Source: JAJTDS01 sp964202895 (lineage in GTDB: Bacteria > Pseudomonadota > Alphaproteobacteria > Rickettsiales > UBA1997). From it: a stretch of 64,000 bases of DNA. The notes beneath the pieces are model-generated. The model ran no database searches. It was not told where the DNA came from and worked only from the letters and a program-made list of their open reading frames with translations. Positions 6,987 through 16,926 of this stretch are shown one piece after another; position 1 is the stretch's first letter, and each line of letters opens with the position of its first letter. The stretch covers positions 1,161,156 through 1,225,155 of the forward strand of contig CAXNJM010000001.1 of NCBI GenBank assembly GCA_964202895.1, in the 5' to 3' direction. Position numbers and translations under genes: made by a program.

Positions 6987-9287
6987 ATGTTAAAAACAGC
7001 AACCCTTGGCTTTCCAAGAATCGGTCTTAATCGTGAATTAAAAAAGGCCGTTGAATCATATTGGAAACAAAATTCCACATTGCAAGACCTCAAAAACACA
7101 GCATCGCAAATTAAAGAAAAAAACTGGCAATCGCAGAAAGATTCTCAAATTACCTATATTCCCAGCAATGATTTTTCATTTTACGATCAAATAGTTGATA
7201 ATATAGCTTTATTTGGAGCCGTACCAGCAAGATTTAATCATAACTTTGGTAGTAATATTGAGTTAGATACAATATTTGCAATGTCTCGTGGTGTTCAAAA
7301 AAATGGTGTTGATATTACTGCAATGGAAATGACAAAATGGTTTGACACTAATTATCACTATATAGTTGCAGAATTAGAGGAAAATCAACAATTTACACTC
7401 TCAACCACTAAAATCTTTGATGATTTTCTTGAGGCAAAAAAAATAGGAATCCACACTAGACCAGTAATACTAGGCCCTATAACCTTTTTAATGCTTGCAA
7501 AAACTAACTCTGATTTTAATCGTTTTGATTTATTGCCAAACTTATTATTGGCATATCAACAATTATTCATTAAATTGCAAGAAATCGGAGTTACAGACCT
7601 ACAAATTGATGAGCCTTTTCTTGTTACAGACTTAAATTCTGATGCAATTAATGCTTATTTAAATAGCTATCCGCAGATTCGCAAATTTGCTGGAAAAATA
7701 AAACTCCATCTTGCCACTTATTTTGAAGGTTTAAATGAAAATACTGCTTTAGCCTTTGATCTAGAAACAGATAGTATTCACATTGATTTGGTTAGAGCTC
7801 CCAATCAATTGGATAATTGTTTAAATTTAATCAAAGATCATCAAACTATTTCTCTTGGTGTGGTTGATGGTAGAAATATCTGGATAAACAATATTGAGAA
7901 CTCAATATCAATAGTAAAAAAAGCAATTGCTAAATTAGGCACAGAAAGAGTTGTTATTGCACCTTCTTGTCAATTATTGCATGTTCCTGTTGATTTATCG
8001 GTTGAGCATAATTTATCTGGTGAGATAAAATCTTGGCTTGCTTTTGCGATGCAGAAAATCGAGGAAATCACTGCTATTGCAACTCTTGCTGACGATTCCA
8101 CTGCTACCGATAATAATGCAAAAGCAATATTACTGAAAAATCAACAATCTTTTGAATTAAGAAAAAAATCACCTTTAATACATAATCAAGCAGTAAAAGA
8201 AAGGGTTGCCAACATTAACTATTCAATCACTAAAAGAAATAGTGATTTTACAGAAAGAAAAAAAGTGCAATTAAATCATATTCAATTGCCAATTCTTCCC
8301 ACTACTACTATCGGCTCATTTCCACAAACTAAAGAGGTTAGAAAATTCAGAGCTGATTATAAAATTGGTAAAATTAGCAATGATGAATATCAAGCTTTTA
8401 TAGAGCAAGAAATTGTCAAAACCGTTAGATTTCAAGAAGAAATCGACCTCGATGTATTGGTTCACGGCGAGTTTGAAAGAAACGATATGGTTGAATATTT
8501 TGGCGAGCAATTGGCTGGCTTTTGCTTTACTCAAAATGGCTGGGTACAAAGCTACGGCTCAAGATGTGTCAAGCCTCCTGTAATATACGGAGATGTCTAT
8601 CGTCCAAAACAAATGACAGTCAAATGGGCAAAATTTGCTCAAGGGCTTACTAAAAAAATAATGAAAGGAATGCTTACTGGTCCAATTACTATATTGCAAT
8701 GGTCTTTTGTTAGAGATGATCAGGCGAGAAAAGATACCTCAATGCAAATAGCTTTTGCAATTCGCGACGAGGTAAAAGATCTTGAAGATGCGGGTATTAA
8801 AATTATCCAAATTGATGAAGCGGCCCTGAGAGAGGGGTTGCCAATTCGCAATGCACAAAAAAAAGATTACCTAAAATGGGCGGTTGATGCTTTTAAAATT
8901 AGTTCTGCAATAGTTAATGATGCGACTCAAATTCACACTCATATGTGTTATTCGGAATTTAACGATATCATCGATGCAATAGCGGAAATGGATGCTGATG
9001 TTATATCAATTGAAACTTCCCGCTCAAGAATGGAGCTTTTAAATGCATTCATTAATTTTAAATATCCTAATGAAATCGGGCCCGGCGTTTACGATATTCA
9101 TTCGCCAAGAGTTCCTACTCAGCAAGAAGTTGAGCAATTATTAGATAAAGCTTTGTCGGTGCTTAATGTTGAGCAGGTTTGGGTTAATCCTGATTGCGGT
9201 CTTAAAACTCGTGATTGGCCAGAAACAAAAACCGCTTTGCAAATTATGGTTAATGCCACTAAACAGCTAAGGGCAAAGATACAATAA
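6987..9287 (+). CDS. metE: Cobalamin-independent methionine synthase
   Basis: The 766-residue enzyme transfers a methyl group from 5-methyltetrahydropteroyltriglutamate to homocysteine, the last step of methionine synthesis. The N-terminal half begins ATLGFPRIGLNRELKKA. The C-terminal catalytic barrel begins LPTTTIGSFPQTKEVR. Zinc ligands are visible in IHTHMCYSEF (His and Cys) and in NPDCGLKTRDW (Cys). Length is normal for MetE. It works with metX/metW/metZ at 19532-23369 in a complete route from homoserine. The 260-bp leader was read for a SAM riboswitch and none was recognised. Confidence 0.96.
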   Translation: MLKTATLGFPRIGLNRELKKAVESYWKQNSTLQDLKNTASQIKEKNWQSQKDSQITYIPSNDFSFYDQIVDNIALFGAVPARFNHNFGSNIELDTIFAMSRGVQKNGVDITAMEMTKWFDTNYHYIVAELEENQQFTLSTTKIFDDFLEAKKIGIHTRPVILGPITFLMLAKTNSDFNRFDLLPNLLLAYQQLFIKLQEIGVTDLQIDEPFLVTDLNSDAINAYLNSYPQIRKFAGKIKLHLATYFEGLNENTALAFDLETDSIHIDLVRAPNQLDNCLNLIKDHQTISLGVVDGRNIWINNIENSISIVKKAIAKLGTERVVIAPSCQLLHVPVDLSVEHNLSGEIKSWLAFAMQKIEEITAIATLADDSTATDNNAKAILLKNQQSFELRKKSPLIHNQAVKERVANINYSITKRNSDFTERKKVQLNHIQLPILPTTTIGSFPQTKEVRKFRADYKIGKISNDEYQAFIEQEIVKTVRFQEEIDLDVLVHGEFERNDMVEYFGEQLAGFCFTQNGWVQSYGSRCVKPPVIYGDVYRPKQMTVKWAKFAQGLTKKIMKGMLTGPITILQWSFVRDDQARKDTSMQIAFAIRDEVKDLEDAGIKIIQIDEAALREGLPIRNAQKKDYLKWAVDAFKISSAIVNDATQIHTHMCYSEFNDIIDAIAEMDADVISIETSRSRMELLNAFINFKYPNEIGPGVYDIHSPRVPTQQEVEQLLDKALSVLNVEQVWVNPDCGLKTRDWPETKTALQIMVNATKQLRAKIQ

Positions 9288-9300
9288 TTCTCTAAAATTC

Positions 9301-9335
9301 TCAATAATAACCTTAGATAATAAGGTTATTATTGA
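9301..9335 (+). terminator. Perfect 14-bp inverted repeat after metE
   Basis: TCAATAATAACCTT (9301-9314) pairs perfectly with AAGGTTATTATTGA (9322-9335) around a 7-nt loop, 13 bp after the metE stop. The 3' side reads AGAAAAAT rather than a U-run, so a classic intrinsic terminator is only partly supported. It may instead protect the 3' end or be a small palindromic repeat. Confidence 0.55.
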
Positions 9336-9463
9336 AGAAAAATAGGGTTGTTAATTTTGTAATCTTTGTAAAATATTGCATTATCTAATGATTAATTAAT
9401 TAATTTGTAAAATAAAATTTTTAGCCTAAATTATCGCTTTATTTATTAAATTACTTTTAAATT

Positions 9464-10819
9464 ATGGCTAATATTTGTCGTTTTGCACCTTCCCCTACTG
9501 GGTTCCTACATGTCGGTAATATTCGCACCGCGATCGTTAATTATTTATATGCTAAAAAAACAGGAGCAAAGTTTATACTAAGGCTTGATGATACCGATAT
9601 TCAAAGGGTTAAGGAAGAATATCGCCTAGCAATAATTGAAGATATGAAATGGCTTGGTCTTGAATTTGATGAATTGCAATTTCAATCGAAAAGACTTGAT
9701 AAATACGAGCAGGCAAAAAATTTGTTGATTAAAAGCGGTCATTTATATGAATGTTTTGAAACTCCTGAGGAGCTAAATATGCAAAGAAGAGTTCAAACAT
9801 CTAGCGGTGTTCCGCCAGTTTATGATAGAGGCTCTTTAAAGCTAAGCGGAGAGCAAAAAAATAAATTAAAAGAACAGGGCATTAAGCCTCATTATCGCTT
9901 TCTCTTGCGTGATGGAATTACCAGTTGGGAAGATAAAATTAAAGGGCATATTTCTTATCAAGATCGCCATTTTTCTGACCCAGTGCTGATTCGTGATAAT
10001 GGAGTTCCTACCTACACATTTTGTTCAGTGGTTGATGATATTGATATGAATATTAGCGATGTTATTCGCGGAGAAGATCATATCACCAATACCGCAATAC
10101 AAATACAAATATTTGAGGCATTGCAAGCAAAAATTCCTCATTTTTCTCATTTGGCACTAGTAAAGGCAAGTAGTGGTAAAATTTCAAAAAGAGAAGGAGG
10201 TTTTGATGTTGCTGGCCTTAGAAAAGATGGTTACGAACCATTAACCATAATTAATTTTCTTGCTCAAATTGGCACTTCTGAAGCGATTAATATTTATCCC
10301 GATATCAATAATTTAATTAATAATTTTGATTTTAAGAAATTTAGCAAATCATCAACTAGTTACGATATTAATGAACTTAAAAATATTAATCATAAAATGC
10401 TACAAATTACTGATTTTAAAGATCTAGAGGCAAGTTTAACAATTCATAATTTAACGATTACTAAAGATTTTTTTGAAACAATAAAGCCAAATCTTAGTTT
10501 AATCACTGAAATAAAATCATGGCAGGATGTCGTTCAATCTAATTTTCTTTATTCAAATTCCAAAGAAGATCAACTTTTTTTAAAAGAAATAATTAATTTA
10601 TTGCCAGAAGAAACCAATAACGATAATGCTTGGCAACATTGGCTTGATAATATAAAAAATTGGCAACTAGCTAGTAATAATGAGCACTCTCAAAGAAAAG
10701 GTAAAACTCTATTTATGCCTATCCGTCTAGCTTTGACGGGCTTAGAGCATGGACCAGAAATGAAAAGCCTAATTAAAATAATTAATCGTCAAAAAATAAT
10801 TGACCGCCTTAGTAATTAA
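9464..10819 (+). CDS. gltX: Glutamate--tRNA ligase
   Basis: The 451-residue class I aminoacyl-tRNA synthetase has the HIGH-type signature FAPSPTGFLHVGNIRTA at the N terminus and the KMSKS-type loop as KISKREGG around residue 240. The family blocks LRLDDTD and RGEDHITNTA are present. It charges tRNA-Glu. Many alphaproteobacteria have two GltX paralogues, one acting on tRNA-Gln before amidation; this copy could be either. The N terminus is well fixed by the signature. The 3' end is followed by short tandem repeats. Confidence 0.93.
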   Translation: MANICRFAPSPTGFLHVGNIRTAIVNYLYAKKTGAKFILRLDDTDIQRVKEEYRLAIIEDMKWLGLEFDELQFQSKRLDKYEQAKNLLIKSGHLYECFETPEELNMQRRVQTSSGVPPVYDRGSLKLSGEQKNKLKEQGIKPHYRFLLRDGITSWEDKIKGHISYQDRHFSDPVLIRDNGVPTYTFCSVVDDIDMNISDVIRGEDHITNTAIQIQIFEALQAKIPHFSHLALVKASSGKISKREGGFDVAGLRKDGYEPLTIINFLAQIGTSEAINIYPDINNLINNFDFKKFSKSSTSYDINELKNINHKMLQITDFKDLEASLTIHNLTITKDFFETIKPNLSLITEIKSWQDVVQSNFLYSNSKEDQLFLKEIINLLPEETNNDNAWQHWLDNIKNWQLASNNEHSQRKGKTLFMPIRLALTGLEHGPEMKSLIKIINRQKIIDRLSN

Positions 10820-10867
10820 AGAGCCAGTAATTAAAGAGCCAGCAATTGAAAGAGCAGGTAATTAAAA
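10815..10867. repeat. Short imperfect tandem repeat after gltX
   Basis: Three to four imperfect units of about 15-16 bp with core AATTAAAGAGCCAGT follow the gltX stop and fill the gap to the znuC stop. The units differ by substitutions and small indels. No coding role is apparent. Confidence 0.6.
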
Positions 10868-10875
10868 AGCTTTGA

Positions 10876-11640
10876 TTAATGAGAATGATTATGATGATGT
10901 TGATAAATAGCTAAATCATCCGTTTTGCCAAATAAAGATAAATAAGCGGGGTGTTGATTAACTGAGCTTGGCGACCCAGAGCAACATAAATGTTGATTTA
11001 CACACAATACTTCATCAGTTTTCTGCATAACAGCATATAAATCGTGAGAAATAAGTAAAATAGAGCATTTAGAATTATTTCTTAATTCCTCAATAATTTG
11101 ATAAAATTGTTTAATCGCTTCGATATCCATATATTGAGTTGGTTCGTCAATTACCAGTAAATCAGGATTATTGCTTATTGCTTGAATAAATAGCAGTTTC
11201 TGCAATTGTCCGCCCGACAAATTATGAACCGAAGATTCTAAGTAATTCTCTAGATTCATTCTCCGAATAAGGCTTAGTAAATTATTATTTTGAAACAGAT
11301 TTTTTTTCTTGCAATTATTTAAGATTGCTAAAAAATCAAGCCCATTAATTGGCAATGATTTGTCGAGAATAACTTTTTGTGGCATGTAGCCAATTCTGGC
11401 TTTTTCTGCAATAAAAACTTTACCAGAGCTTGCCTTGATTAATCGTAGCAATATTCTTGCAATTGAGGTTTTGCCTCCTCCGTTGGGGCCAATTATAGTG
11501 GTGATTTTCCCTGCTGTGAATTGACAAGATATATTTTCTAAGATTTTCTTATTATCAATAATTAAACTAACATTATCTAGGCTTGCAATTACAGAATTGT
11601 TAGATTGGTGAATTTTCTTTAAATTACTAAAAACTGTCAT
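10876..11640 (-). CDS. znuC: Zinc ABC transporter ATP-binding protein
   Basis: The 254-residue ABC ATPase has Walker A GPNGGGKTS, signature LSGGQLQK, Walker B LLVIDEPTQ and the switch histidine in LLISHDL. The ZnuC call rests on the adjacent zinc-binding lipoprotein-like ZnuA and on a His-rich C-terminal tail (YQHHHNHSH) that could bind metal. It would power high-affinity zinc uptake. The start codon is separated from that of divergent znuA by a single base, so its promoter must overlap znuA. The permease gene znuB is not in the window. A 15-residue N-terminal extension precedes the ABC core. Confidence 0.87.
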   Translation of the reverse strand: MTVFSNLKKIHQSNNSVIASLDNVSLIIDNKKILENISCQFTAGKITTIIGPNGGGKTSIARILLRLIKASSGKVFIAEKARIGYMPQKVILDKSLPINGLDFLAILNNCKKKNLFQNNNLLSLIRRMNLENYLESSVHNLSGGQLQKLLFIQAISNNPDLLVIDEPTQYMDIEAIKQFYQIIEELRNNSKCSILLISHDLYAVMQKTDEVLCVNQHLCCSGSPSSVNQHPAYLSLFGKTDDLAIYQHHHNHSH

Positions 11641-11641
11641 T

Positions 11642-12598
11642 ATGATTTATTTTTTTAAAAAATTACAAAAAAAGGTTTGTTTAAAAATATTTTTATTTAT
11701 TTCTTACGGCCTTTATTCTCAATTAGTATTTGCTAATTTGCAACCCCCGTTAAAAAACAATCATCAGCAAAATATCATTAATAATTATAATCAAAAGCCT
11801 TTAATTGCAACCGCCAATCCTGCTATTTATCAAATTATGCAAGCAATTGCATTAAATCCAGAGCAATTAATTTTAATCAATGGCGGTAGCAATTCCGAGC
11901 ATAATCAAAAATTTAATAAAAGTGATTTAGAAAAATTATCGCAAGTAAAAATATTTTATTATATCGATGATAAAATAGATTATAATCTTAGTAAATTAGT
12001 AAAGAATTTTCCTAATTTAACAGTGTTTAAAATAGCCTATTTACCTGATATTAAAACTATAGAGGGAGATTCTCATTTATGGCTTAATCCAGAAAATGCA
12101 ATCATCATTGCTAGTGATGTTGCAGAAAAGTTAATCTCTTTAGACCCTGACAATAAATCATATTATCAAAATAGATCTAGCAATTTCAATAGACAAACCA
12201 TTAAAAATATTAATTTTATCAATAATTTATTCGCTAGAAAACAGCTTTCAAAGAATAAAGATTATCAACATTCATATTTATTTTATCATAACGGCTATAG
12301 TTATTTTGAAAAATATTTTCATTTAAACCCAGTGATGTCAATGCTTTATGATGATGATAAGGAGATTTCAATTGCTGATCTTAAAAAGTTTAATTCATTA
12401 ATTAAGCAAAATAAAATTAGATGCATATTTGGAGATGCTCATAGCGAAAAAAGTTCTGCAAAAAAACTTGCTGAAAATAATAATATTAAATTTCTGCAAG
12501 TTAATTTATGGCAGAATGAAAATCGCCATCTTAATCAAGATGGCTATAATGAAGGCATTAAGAAACTAGCAATTGCAATTAAAGGTTGCATTGAATAA
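11642..12598 (+). CDS. znuA: Zinc ABC transporter substrate-binding protein
   Basis: The 318-residue protein belongs to the cluster A-I metal-binding proteins. A signal peptide (hydrophobic about residues 12-30) ends near VFANL. Candidate metal ligands are the His in SEHNQKFNKSDLEKL, the His in DSHLWLNPENA, the His in YHNGYSYFEKYF and the acidic/His site in CIFGDAHSEKSSAKKL. These positions match the ZnuA family histidines. It binds zinc in the periplasm for the ZnuBC transporter. No long His-rich loop is present, unlike E. coli ZnuA. It is head-to-head with znuC, with start codons 1 bp apart. Confidence 0.87.
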   Translation: MIYFFKKLQKKVCLKIFLFISYGLYSQLVFANLQPPLKNNHQQNIINNYNQKPLIATANPAIYQIMQAIALNPEQLILINGGSNSEHNQKFNKSDLEKLSQVKIFYYIDDKIDYNLSKLVKNFPNLTVFKIAYLPDIKTIEGDSHLWLNPENAIIIASDVAEKLISLDPDNKSYYQNRSSNFNRQTIKNINFINNLFARKQLSKNKDYQHSYLFYHNGYSYFEKYFHLNPVMSMLYDDDKEISIADLKKFNSLIKQNKIRCIFGDAHSEKSSAKKLAENNNIKFLQVNLWQNENRHLNQDGYNEGIKKLAIAIKGCIE

Positions 12599-12638
12599 CG
12601 ATGTATAAAACTATTTGCAACAGCTTTATTTGATAAGA

Positions 12639-13904
12639 TTATTGTAATTTTTGACAAAAACTTTGGTAATCAATTACATTTGCTATTTTGCCAATTGCCG
12701 TAAATGTTGGTTTGCTTTGATAAAATATCTGATGAGCAATTTTTATTAAGTCTTTTTTAGTGACATTTTTAATTTGCTCGATTATTTCTTCGTCGCTAAT
12801 GACACGATTGAAATTGATTATATCATTGCCAAGCCTTTGCATTCTGCTACTGGTGCTTTCTTTTGCCATTAATAGCCCAGCTTCAAATTGATTAGAAACC
12901 TTATTAATTTCTGCATCGGTGATTTTTTCACAAATTTTCTTAATTTCTTCGATTGTGGTTTCGATTAGTTTGTTAGTATTTTCTGGAGTGGTGCCAGCAT
13001 AGATTCCAAAAATTCCACAATCTTGGTAAGATTGATTAAAGGCATATATAGAATAAGCTAGCCCAAGTTTTTCTCTAACTTCTTGAAATAAGCGGGAAGA
13101 CATTCCGCCTCCTAATATCATTGCCAGCATTTGTGTTGCATAATATTGTGGGTGATTATAAGACAAGCCTTCGAAGCCAATCAGAATGTTGTTTTGTTCT
13201 AATTTTTTATTTTTACGAAAATCCCCGCCTTGATATTTAGCAGGCTCAAATTCAGCAATTTGATTAGCAGATAAGTTTTTAAAATATTTGCCAGTTAGGG
13301 AATCTAGAGTTTTGTTGTCTATTGCTCCCGAAGCACTAATTGCAATGTTGCTATAATTATATTGTTTTTTAACATAATTAATGAAATTTTCGCTATTAAA
13401 TTTTTTAATGTTTTTTTTAGGGCCAAGAATTGATAGCCCTATCGCCTGTTTAGGGAATGCAGTTTCTTGAAAATAATCGAAAATAATATCGTCAGGAGTA
13501 TCGTTAGTCATTGCGATTTCTTGCAAGATAACCCCTCTTTCTTTTTCTAATTCACTGCTATCAAAAATTGAATTTTGAATGATATCCGCCAGAAATTCAA
13601 TTGCGAATTCACTATCTTTCTTTAAAATTTTTGCATAATAAACGGTTTTTTCTCTGGAAGTGTAGGCATTTATTCTTCCCCCTATTGCTTCAAATTGTTC
13701 AGCAATTTCTTTTGCACTTCTTTTTTTGGTGCCTTTGAAGGCAAGATGCTCAAGAAAATGAGAAATACCATTATTTAATTTGTCTTCATTACGGCTTCCG
13801 GTATTTACGAACACACCAACTGAAACGGTATCAACTTCTTTCATTTCATCGCTAGAAACTCTAAGACCATTGCTGTGATTGATAATTGTTATTTTTTTAT
13901 TCAT
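12639..13904 (-). CDS. M16 family zinc peptidase (processing-peptidase-like)
   Basis: The 421-residue protein has the inverted zinc motif HxxEH as HFLEH at residues 49-53. The downstream glutamate lies in ELEKERGVILQEI about 75 residues later, and the family block REKLGLAYSIYAF is in the second domain. It belongs to the single-chain M16B group related to the beta subunit of mitochondrial processing peptidase, common in Rickettsiales. Bacterial substrates are uncertain, perhaps short peptides. It converges on znuA with a 40-bp gap that has no clear hairpin. Confidence 0.93.
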   Translation of the reverse strand: MNKKITIINHSNGLRVSSDEMKEVDTVSVGVFVNTGSRNEDKLNNGISHFLEHLAFKGTKKRSAKEIAEQFEAIGGRINAYTSREKTVYYAKILKKDSEFAIEFLADIIQNSIFDSSELEKERGVILQEIAMTNDTPDDIIFDYFQETAFPKQAIGLSILGPKKNIKKFNSENFINYVKKQYNYSNIAISASGAIDNKTLDSLTGKYFKNLSANQIAEFEPAKYQGGDFRKNKKLEQNNILIGFEGLSYNHPQYYATQMLAMILGGGMSSRLFQEVREKLGLAYSIYAFNQSYQDCGIFGIYAGTTPENTNKLIETTIEEIKKICEKITDAEINKVSNQFEAGLLMAKESTSSRMQRLGNDIINFNRVISDEEIIEQIKNVTKKDLIKIAHQIFYQSKPTFTAIGKIANVIDYQSFCQKLQ

Positions 13905-14156
13905 TTTTTAAATATATTGCTATTATTTGCTTTATAAGAATGATTCGTGAGTAGTAAAGAAAATATTTATCAAATTTTGTTGAAAAAATAAATTCAAAAC
14001 AATATTTTATGTTTTCATTTTTTAATATCTTTTTATAATTGCAAGTCAAATAAAGCGGTTATCGCATCGATATGTTTTTTGGCAAATAATAAAAATTAAT
14101 CAAGCTAATAAGTTATTGCTTAAAATTAACTAAAACAATTTATTTAAATTTCATCG

Positions 14157-16244
14157 ATGTTTCGCAAAAAACCAGTAAAAAAAAATTCTAGAGCCTCAAA
14201 TTCTAATAAAAAACAATCGCTAAATCATTGTAGTAGTTGGCTTTTTGGTCTTGGTTTATTTTTAGTTTTTAATTTTATTTTAAGAATTTCTTTGATTGTT
14301 TGGCAATATCAAGAGGTTAAAACACTAACAATTGCAACTTTATTGAAAGTTTTTGCAGTTGGCATATCATTTGATATTGTTGCATTTTTTTATATATCAC
14401 TGTTGCCTCTAATCTATTATTATCTAGTGCCTAATAAATTTTTTAATTCTTCTCGCCATTATTTATTTAATCTAGGTCTTTATTTTACAATGATATTTGT
14501 AATATTATTTTCCTTTTTTTCAGAAGTGGTTTTTTGGGAGGAATTCCAAACTCGCTTCAATTTTATTGCCGTTGATTACTTAATTTACACTACCGAAGTA
14601 GTTAATAACATTATTGAATCTTATCCAATTTATAAACTACTGCTAATTATTGCAATTATTGCCTCCACAATATTTTTCTTCACTTTTAAAAAACTGAATT
14701 TTGTTAGTAAAAAATCATATAAAACAAAATTTAAAGAATTAATCGTTATATTAATTGCTTTTATAGCTTCATTCTTATGCATTGACAGTTCAAAATTAAC
14801 AAAAATATCTGACAATAATTATCTCAATGAAATATCGGCAAATGGTATATATCAACTTTTTTCTGCCTACCGCAACAATCAAATTGATTTTCTTGCTCTT
14901 TATCACTCAATTGAACATCAGAAAGCATCTAATTTATTGAGAGAGGCAATGGAAAAACAAGAGCCTAATTCAAAATTCCTGAATCAAAACCAAGATAATG
15001 CTGATATTTCTCGATTAATCGCTAAAAGAATCCCTCTTCAATCTGAGCAAAAATATAACATTATATTTATCACGATGGAGAGCCTAAGCGCTGATTTCAT
15101 GGCTCATTTTGGCAATAAAGATAATCTTACTCCTAATCTTGATAAATTAACCAAAGAGGGTTTGTTTTTTAGTAATTTAAAAGCAACGGGAACCAGAACG
15201 GTAAGAGGTCTCGAGGCTTTATCTCTTTCTGTTCCGCCTACTCCCGGCAATTCAATTGTCAGAAGAAAAAATAACGAAAATTTATTCAATATTTCTAGTC
15301 CGCTAAAAAATAGAGGCTATGAAGCTAAATTTATATATGGTGGCGACGGTTATTTTGACAATATGAACGGTTTTTTTGCTAATAATGGTTTTAGGGCTAT
15401 TGACAGAAAAAACTTTACTAAAGAAGAGATAACCTTTAGCAATGCTTGGGGCGTTGCCGACGAAGATCTATACAACAAAGTTATTAAAGAGGCGGATGAA
15501 TCTTTTAGTAAAGGCAGTAATTTTATTAATTTTGTAATGACTACATCTAATCATCGCCCATTTTCTTATCCAGATAATAAAATTGACATTCCTTCTAAGT
15601 CTAATCGCGATGGGGCGGTAAAATATGCAGATTATGCAGTTGGAAAATTAATCGAAAACTCAAAAAATAAGCCTTGGTTTGACAAAACAATTTTCGTATT
15701 TGTTGCTGATCATTGTGCTGGTAGTGCTGGCAACACAGATGTGCCATTGTGGAGATATCAAATTCCTGCAATATTTTATGCTCCTAAAATTATTAAACCG
15801 CAGATTTTTGATAAAAATATTAGTCAAATTGACATTGCCCCAACTTTACTCGGCTTTCTCAATTTAGAATATCCGTCAAAATTTTTTGGCACGGATGTGA
15901 TTGCCAACAGTAATTATCTTAATTTACATTCATTTGTTAGCACCTACACCGATATTGGCTATTTCAAAGAAGATAAACTTTATTTGCTAAAACCAAAAAA
16001 AGTTTATAAAGTTTTTGATGTTAAATTTGAAAAGTTTGGTTATCAAGGTTCGCAGGAGGAAATAATAGCCCGCAACAGGCAATCGGATAAAAATCAAGAC
16101 AATCTTGAGATTGTTAATCCTGCTTTTCAACAATATAGTCAAAATTTGCAAAAAGAGCTTAATTATGCAACTTCATACTATCAAATAGCTAGTTATTTAT
16201 TTCAAAATGGGCAACTCAAAAATTTTGCAGACCTACAAAAATAA
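14157..16244 (+). CDS. LTA synthase/phosphoglycerol transferase-family membrane sulfatase
   Basis: The 695-residue protein has five membrane helices in the first about 215 residues, then a large periplasmic sulfatase-fold domain. Catalytic features are ITMESLSADFMAHFG (metal Glu), ATGTRTVRGLEAL (candidate nucleophile Thr) and VFVADHCAG (metal Asp-His). This architecture matches LtaS/OpgB-type enzymes that transfer phosphoglycerol or related groups from phospholipids to envelope glycans. In Gram-negatives the acceptor is often a glucan or lipopolysaccharide; here it is unknown. It overlaps the PAP2 gene by 38 bp, suggesting joint envelope modification. Confidence 0.88.
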   Translation: MFRKKPVKKNSRASNSNKKQSLNHCSSWLFGLGLFLVFNFILRISLIVWQYQEVKTLTIATLLKVFAVGISFDIVAFFYISLLPLIYYYLVPNKFFNSSRHYLFNLGLYFTMIFVILFSFFSEVVFWEEFQTRFNFIAVDYLIYTTEVVNNIIESYPIYKLLLIIAIIASTIFFFTFKKLNFVSKKSYKTKFKELIVILIAFIASFLCIDSSKLTKISDNNYLNEISANGIYQLFSAYRNNQIDFLALYHSIEHQKASNLLREAMEKQEPNSKFLNQNQDNADISRLIAKRIPLQSEQKYNIIFITMESLSADFMAHFGNKDNLTPNLDKLTKEGLFFSNLKATGTRTVRGLEALSLSVPPTPGNSIVRRKNNENLFNISSPLKNRGYEAKFIYGGDGYFDNMNGFFANNGFRAIDRKNFTKEEITFSNAWGVADEDLYNKVIKEADESFSKGSNFINFVMTTSNHRPFSYPDNKIDIPSKSNRDGAVKYADYAVGKLIENSKNKPWFDKTIFVFVADHCAGSAGNTDVPLWRYQIPAIFYAPKIIKPQIFDKNISQIDIAPTLLGFLNLEYPSKFFGTDVIANSNYLNLHSFVSTYTDIGYFKEDKLYLLKPKKVYKVFDVKFEKFGYQGSQEEIIARNRQSDKNQDNLEIVNPAFQQYSQNLQKELNYATSYYQIASYLFQNGQLKNFADLQK

Positions 16245-16926
16245 AAATATCGATTTGTTGATTTTAACAACTTTATTGTTGATAATTTTAACCTTATTTT
16301 TAATTAAATTATCGAATATTGATGTCTTTATTCAAAATTATTTTTTTGATTTTACTGACAAGGAATGGCTAATTGACAAGAGCGAGCCGTTTAAAAAATA
16401 TATATTTCACAAATTGCCAAAAATTATTTTTGGATTATTGATTTTATTAACAATATTTTTTGCTTTTAAATATAGAAAAAATAATTATTTTCGTTATCAG
16501 CAAGCTTTATTGATTGTAATTGGCCTAACTGTTAACCCAATTATTTCAGCAAATATTAAAAAATTTACTAACATATATTGTCCAGCACAGCTTAAAATAT
16601 ATAGTGGCAATCATGATTATCATAAGATATTTTACATTAATCAGCCAGATGAATTAAAAAACAAGAAAGGGCAATGTTTTCCTGCTGGTCATGCGGTTGC
16701 GGGCTTTTCTTTATTTATTTTGTTTTTTGTTTTTCAAACTAGATTTTTGCAAATATCATCATTGATTATGGCTATTTTGGCAGGTTGGATTATCGGCTCC
16801 TACCAAATAATAAAAGGGGATCATTTTTTTGGCGACACCTTAATTTCAATGTTGCTGTGCTTTATGTTATCTGCGATAATAGCAAGAATATTTTTTACTA
16901 TTAAAAAAATTAATAAATTTAACTAA
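16207..16926 (+). CDS. PAP2-family membrane phosphatase
   Basis: The 239-residue protein has about six hydrophobic segments. The three PAP2 motifs are recognisable but modified: KKFTNIYCPAQ (motif 1 position), CFPAGHAVAGF (PSGH-type motif 2, with Ala for Ser) and SYQIIKGDHFFGDTL (motif 3 with the His). It may remove phosphate from a lipid such as undecaprenyl diphosphate, phosphatidylglycerophosphate or lipid A. The start overlaps the sulfatase gene by 38 bp and its stop overlaps dadA as TAATG. The adjacent phosphoglycerol-transferase-like gene suggests a lipid linked to that reaction. Confidence 0.85.
   Translation: MGNSKILQTYKNKNIDLLILTTLLLIILTLFLIKLSNIDVFIQNYFFDFTDKEWLIDKSEPFKKYIFHKLPKIIFGLLILLTIFFAFKYRKNNYFRYQQALLIVIGLTVNPIISANIKKFTNIYCPAQLKIYSGNHDYHKIFYINQPDELKNKKGQCFPAGHAVAGFSLFILFFVFQTRFLQISSLIMAILAGWIIGSYQIIKGDHFFGDTLISMLLCFMLSAIIARIFFTIKKINKFN

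Noticed and set aside
16207..16244. Frameshift between the sulfatase and PAP2 genes
   Set aside because: Both proteins are complete in family terms; the 38-bp overlap is an ordinary operon overlap.
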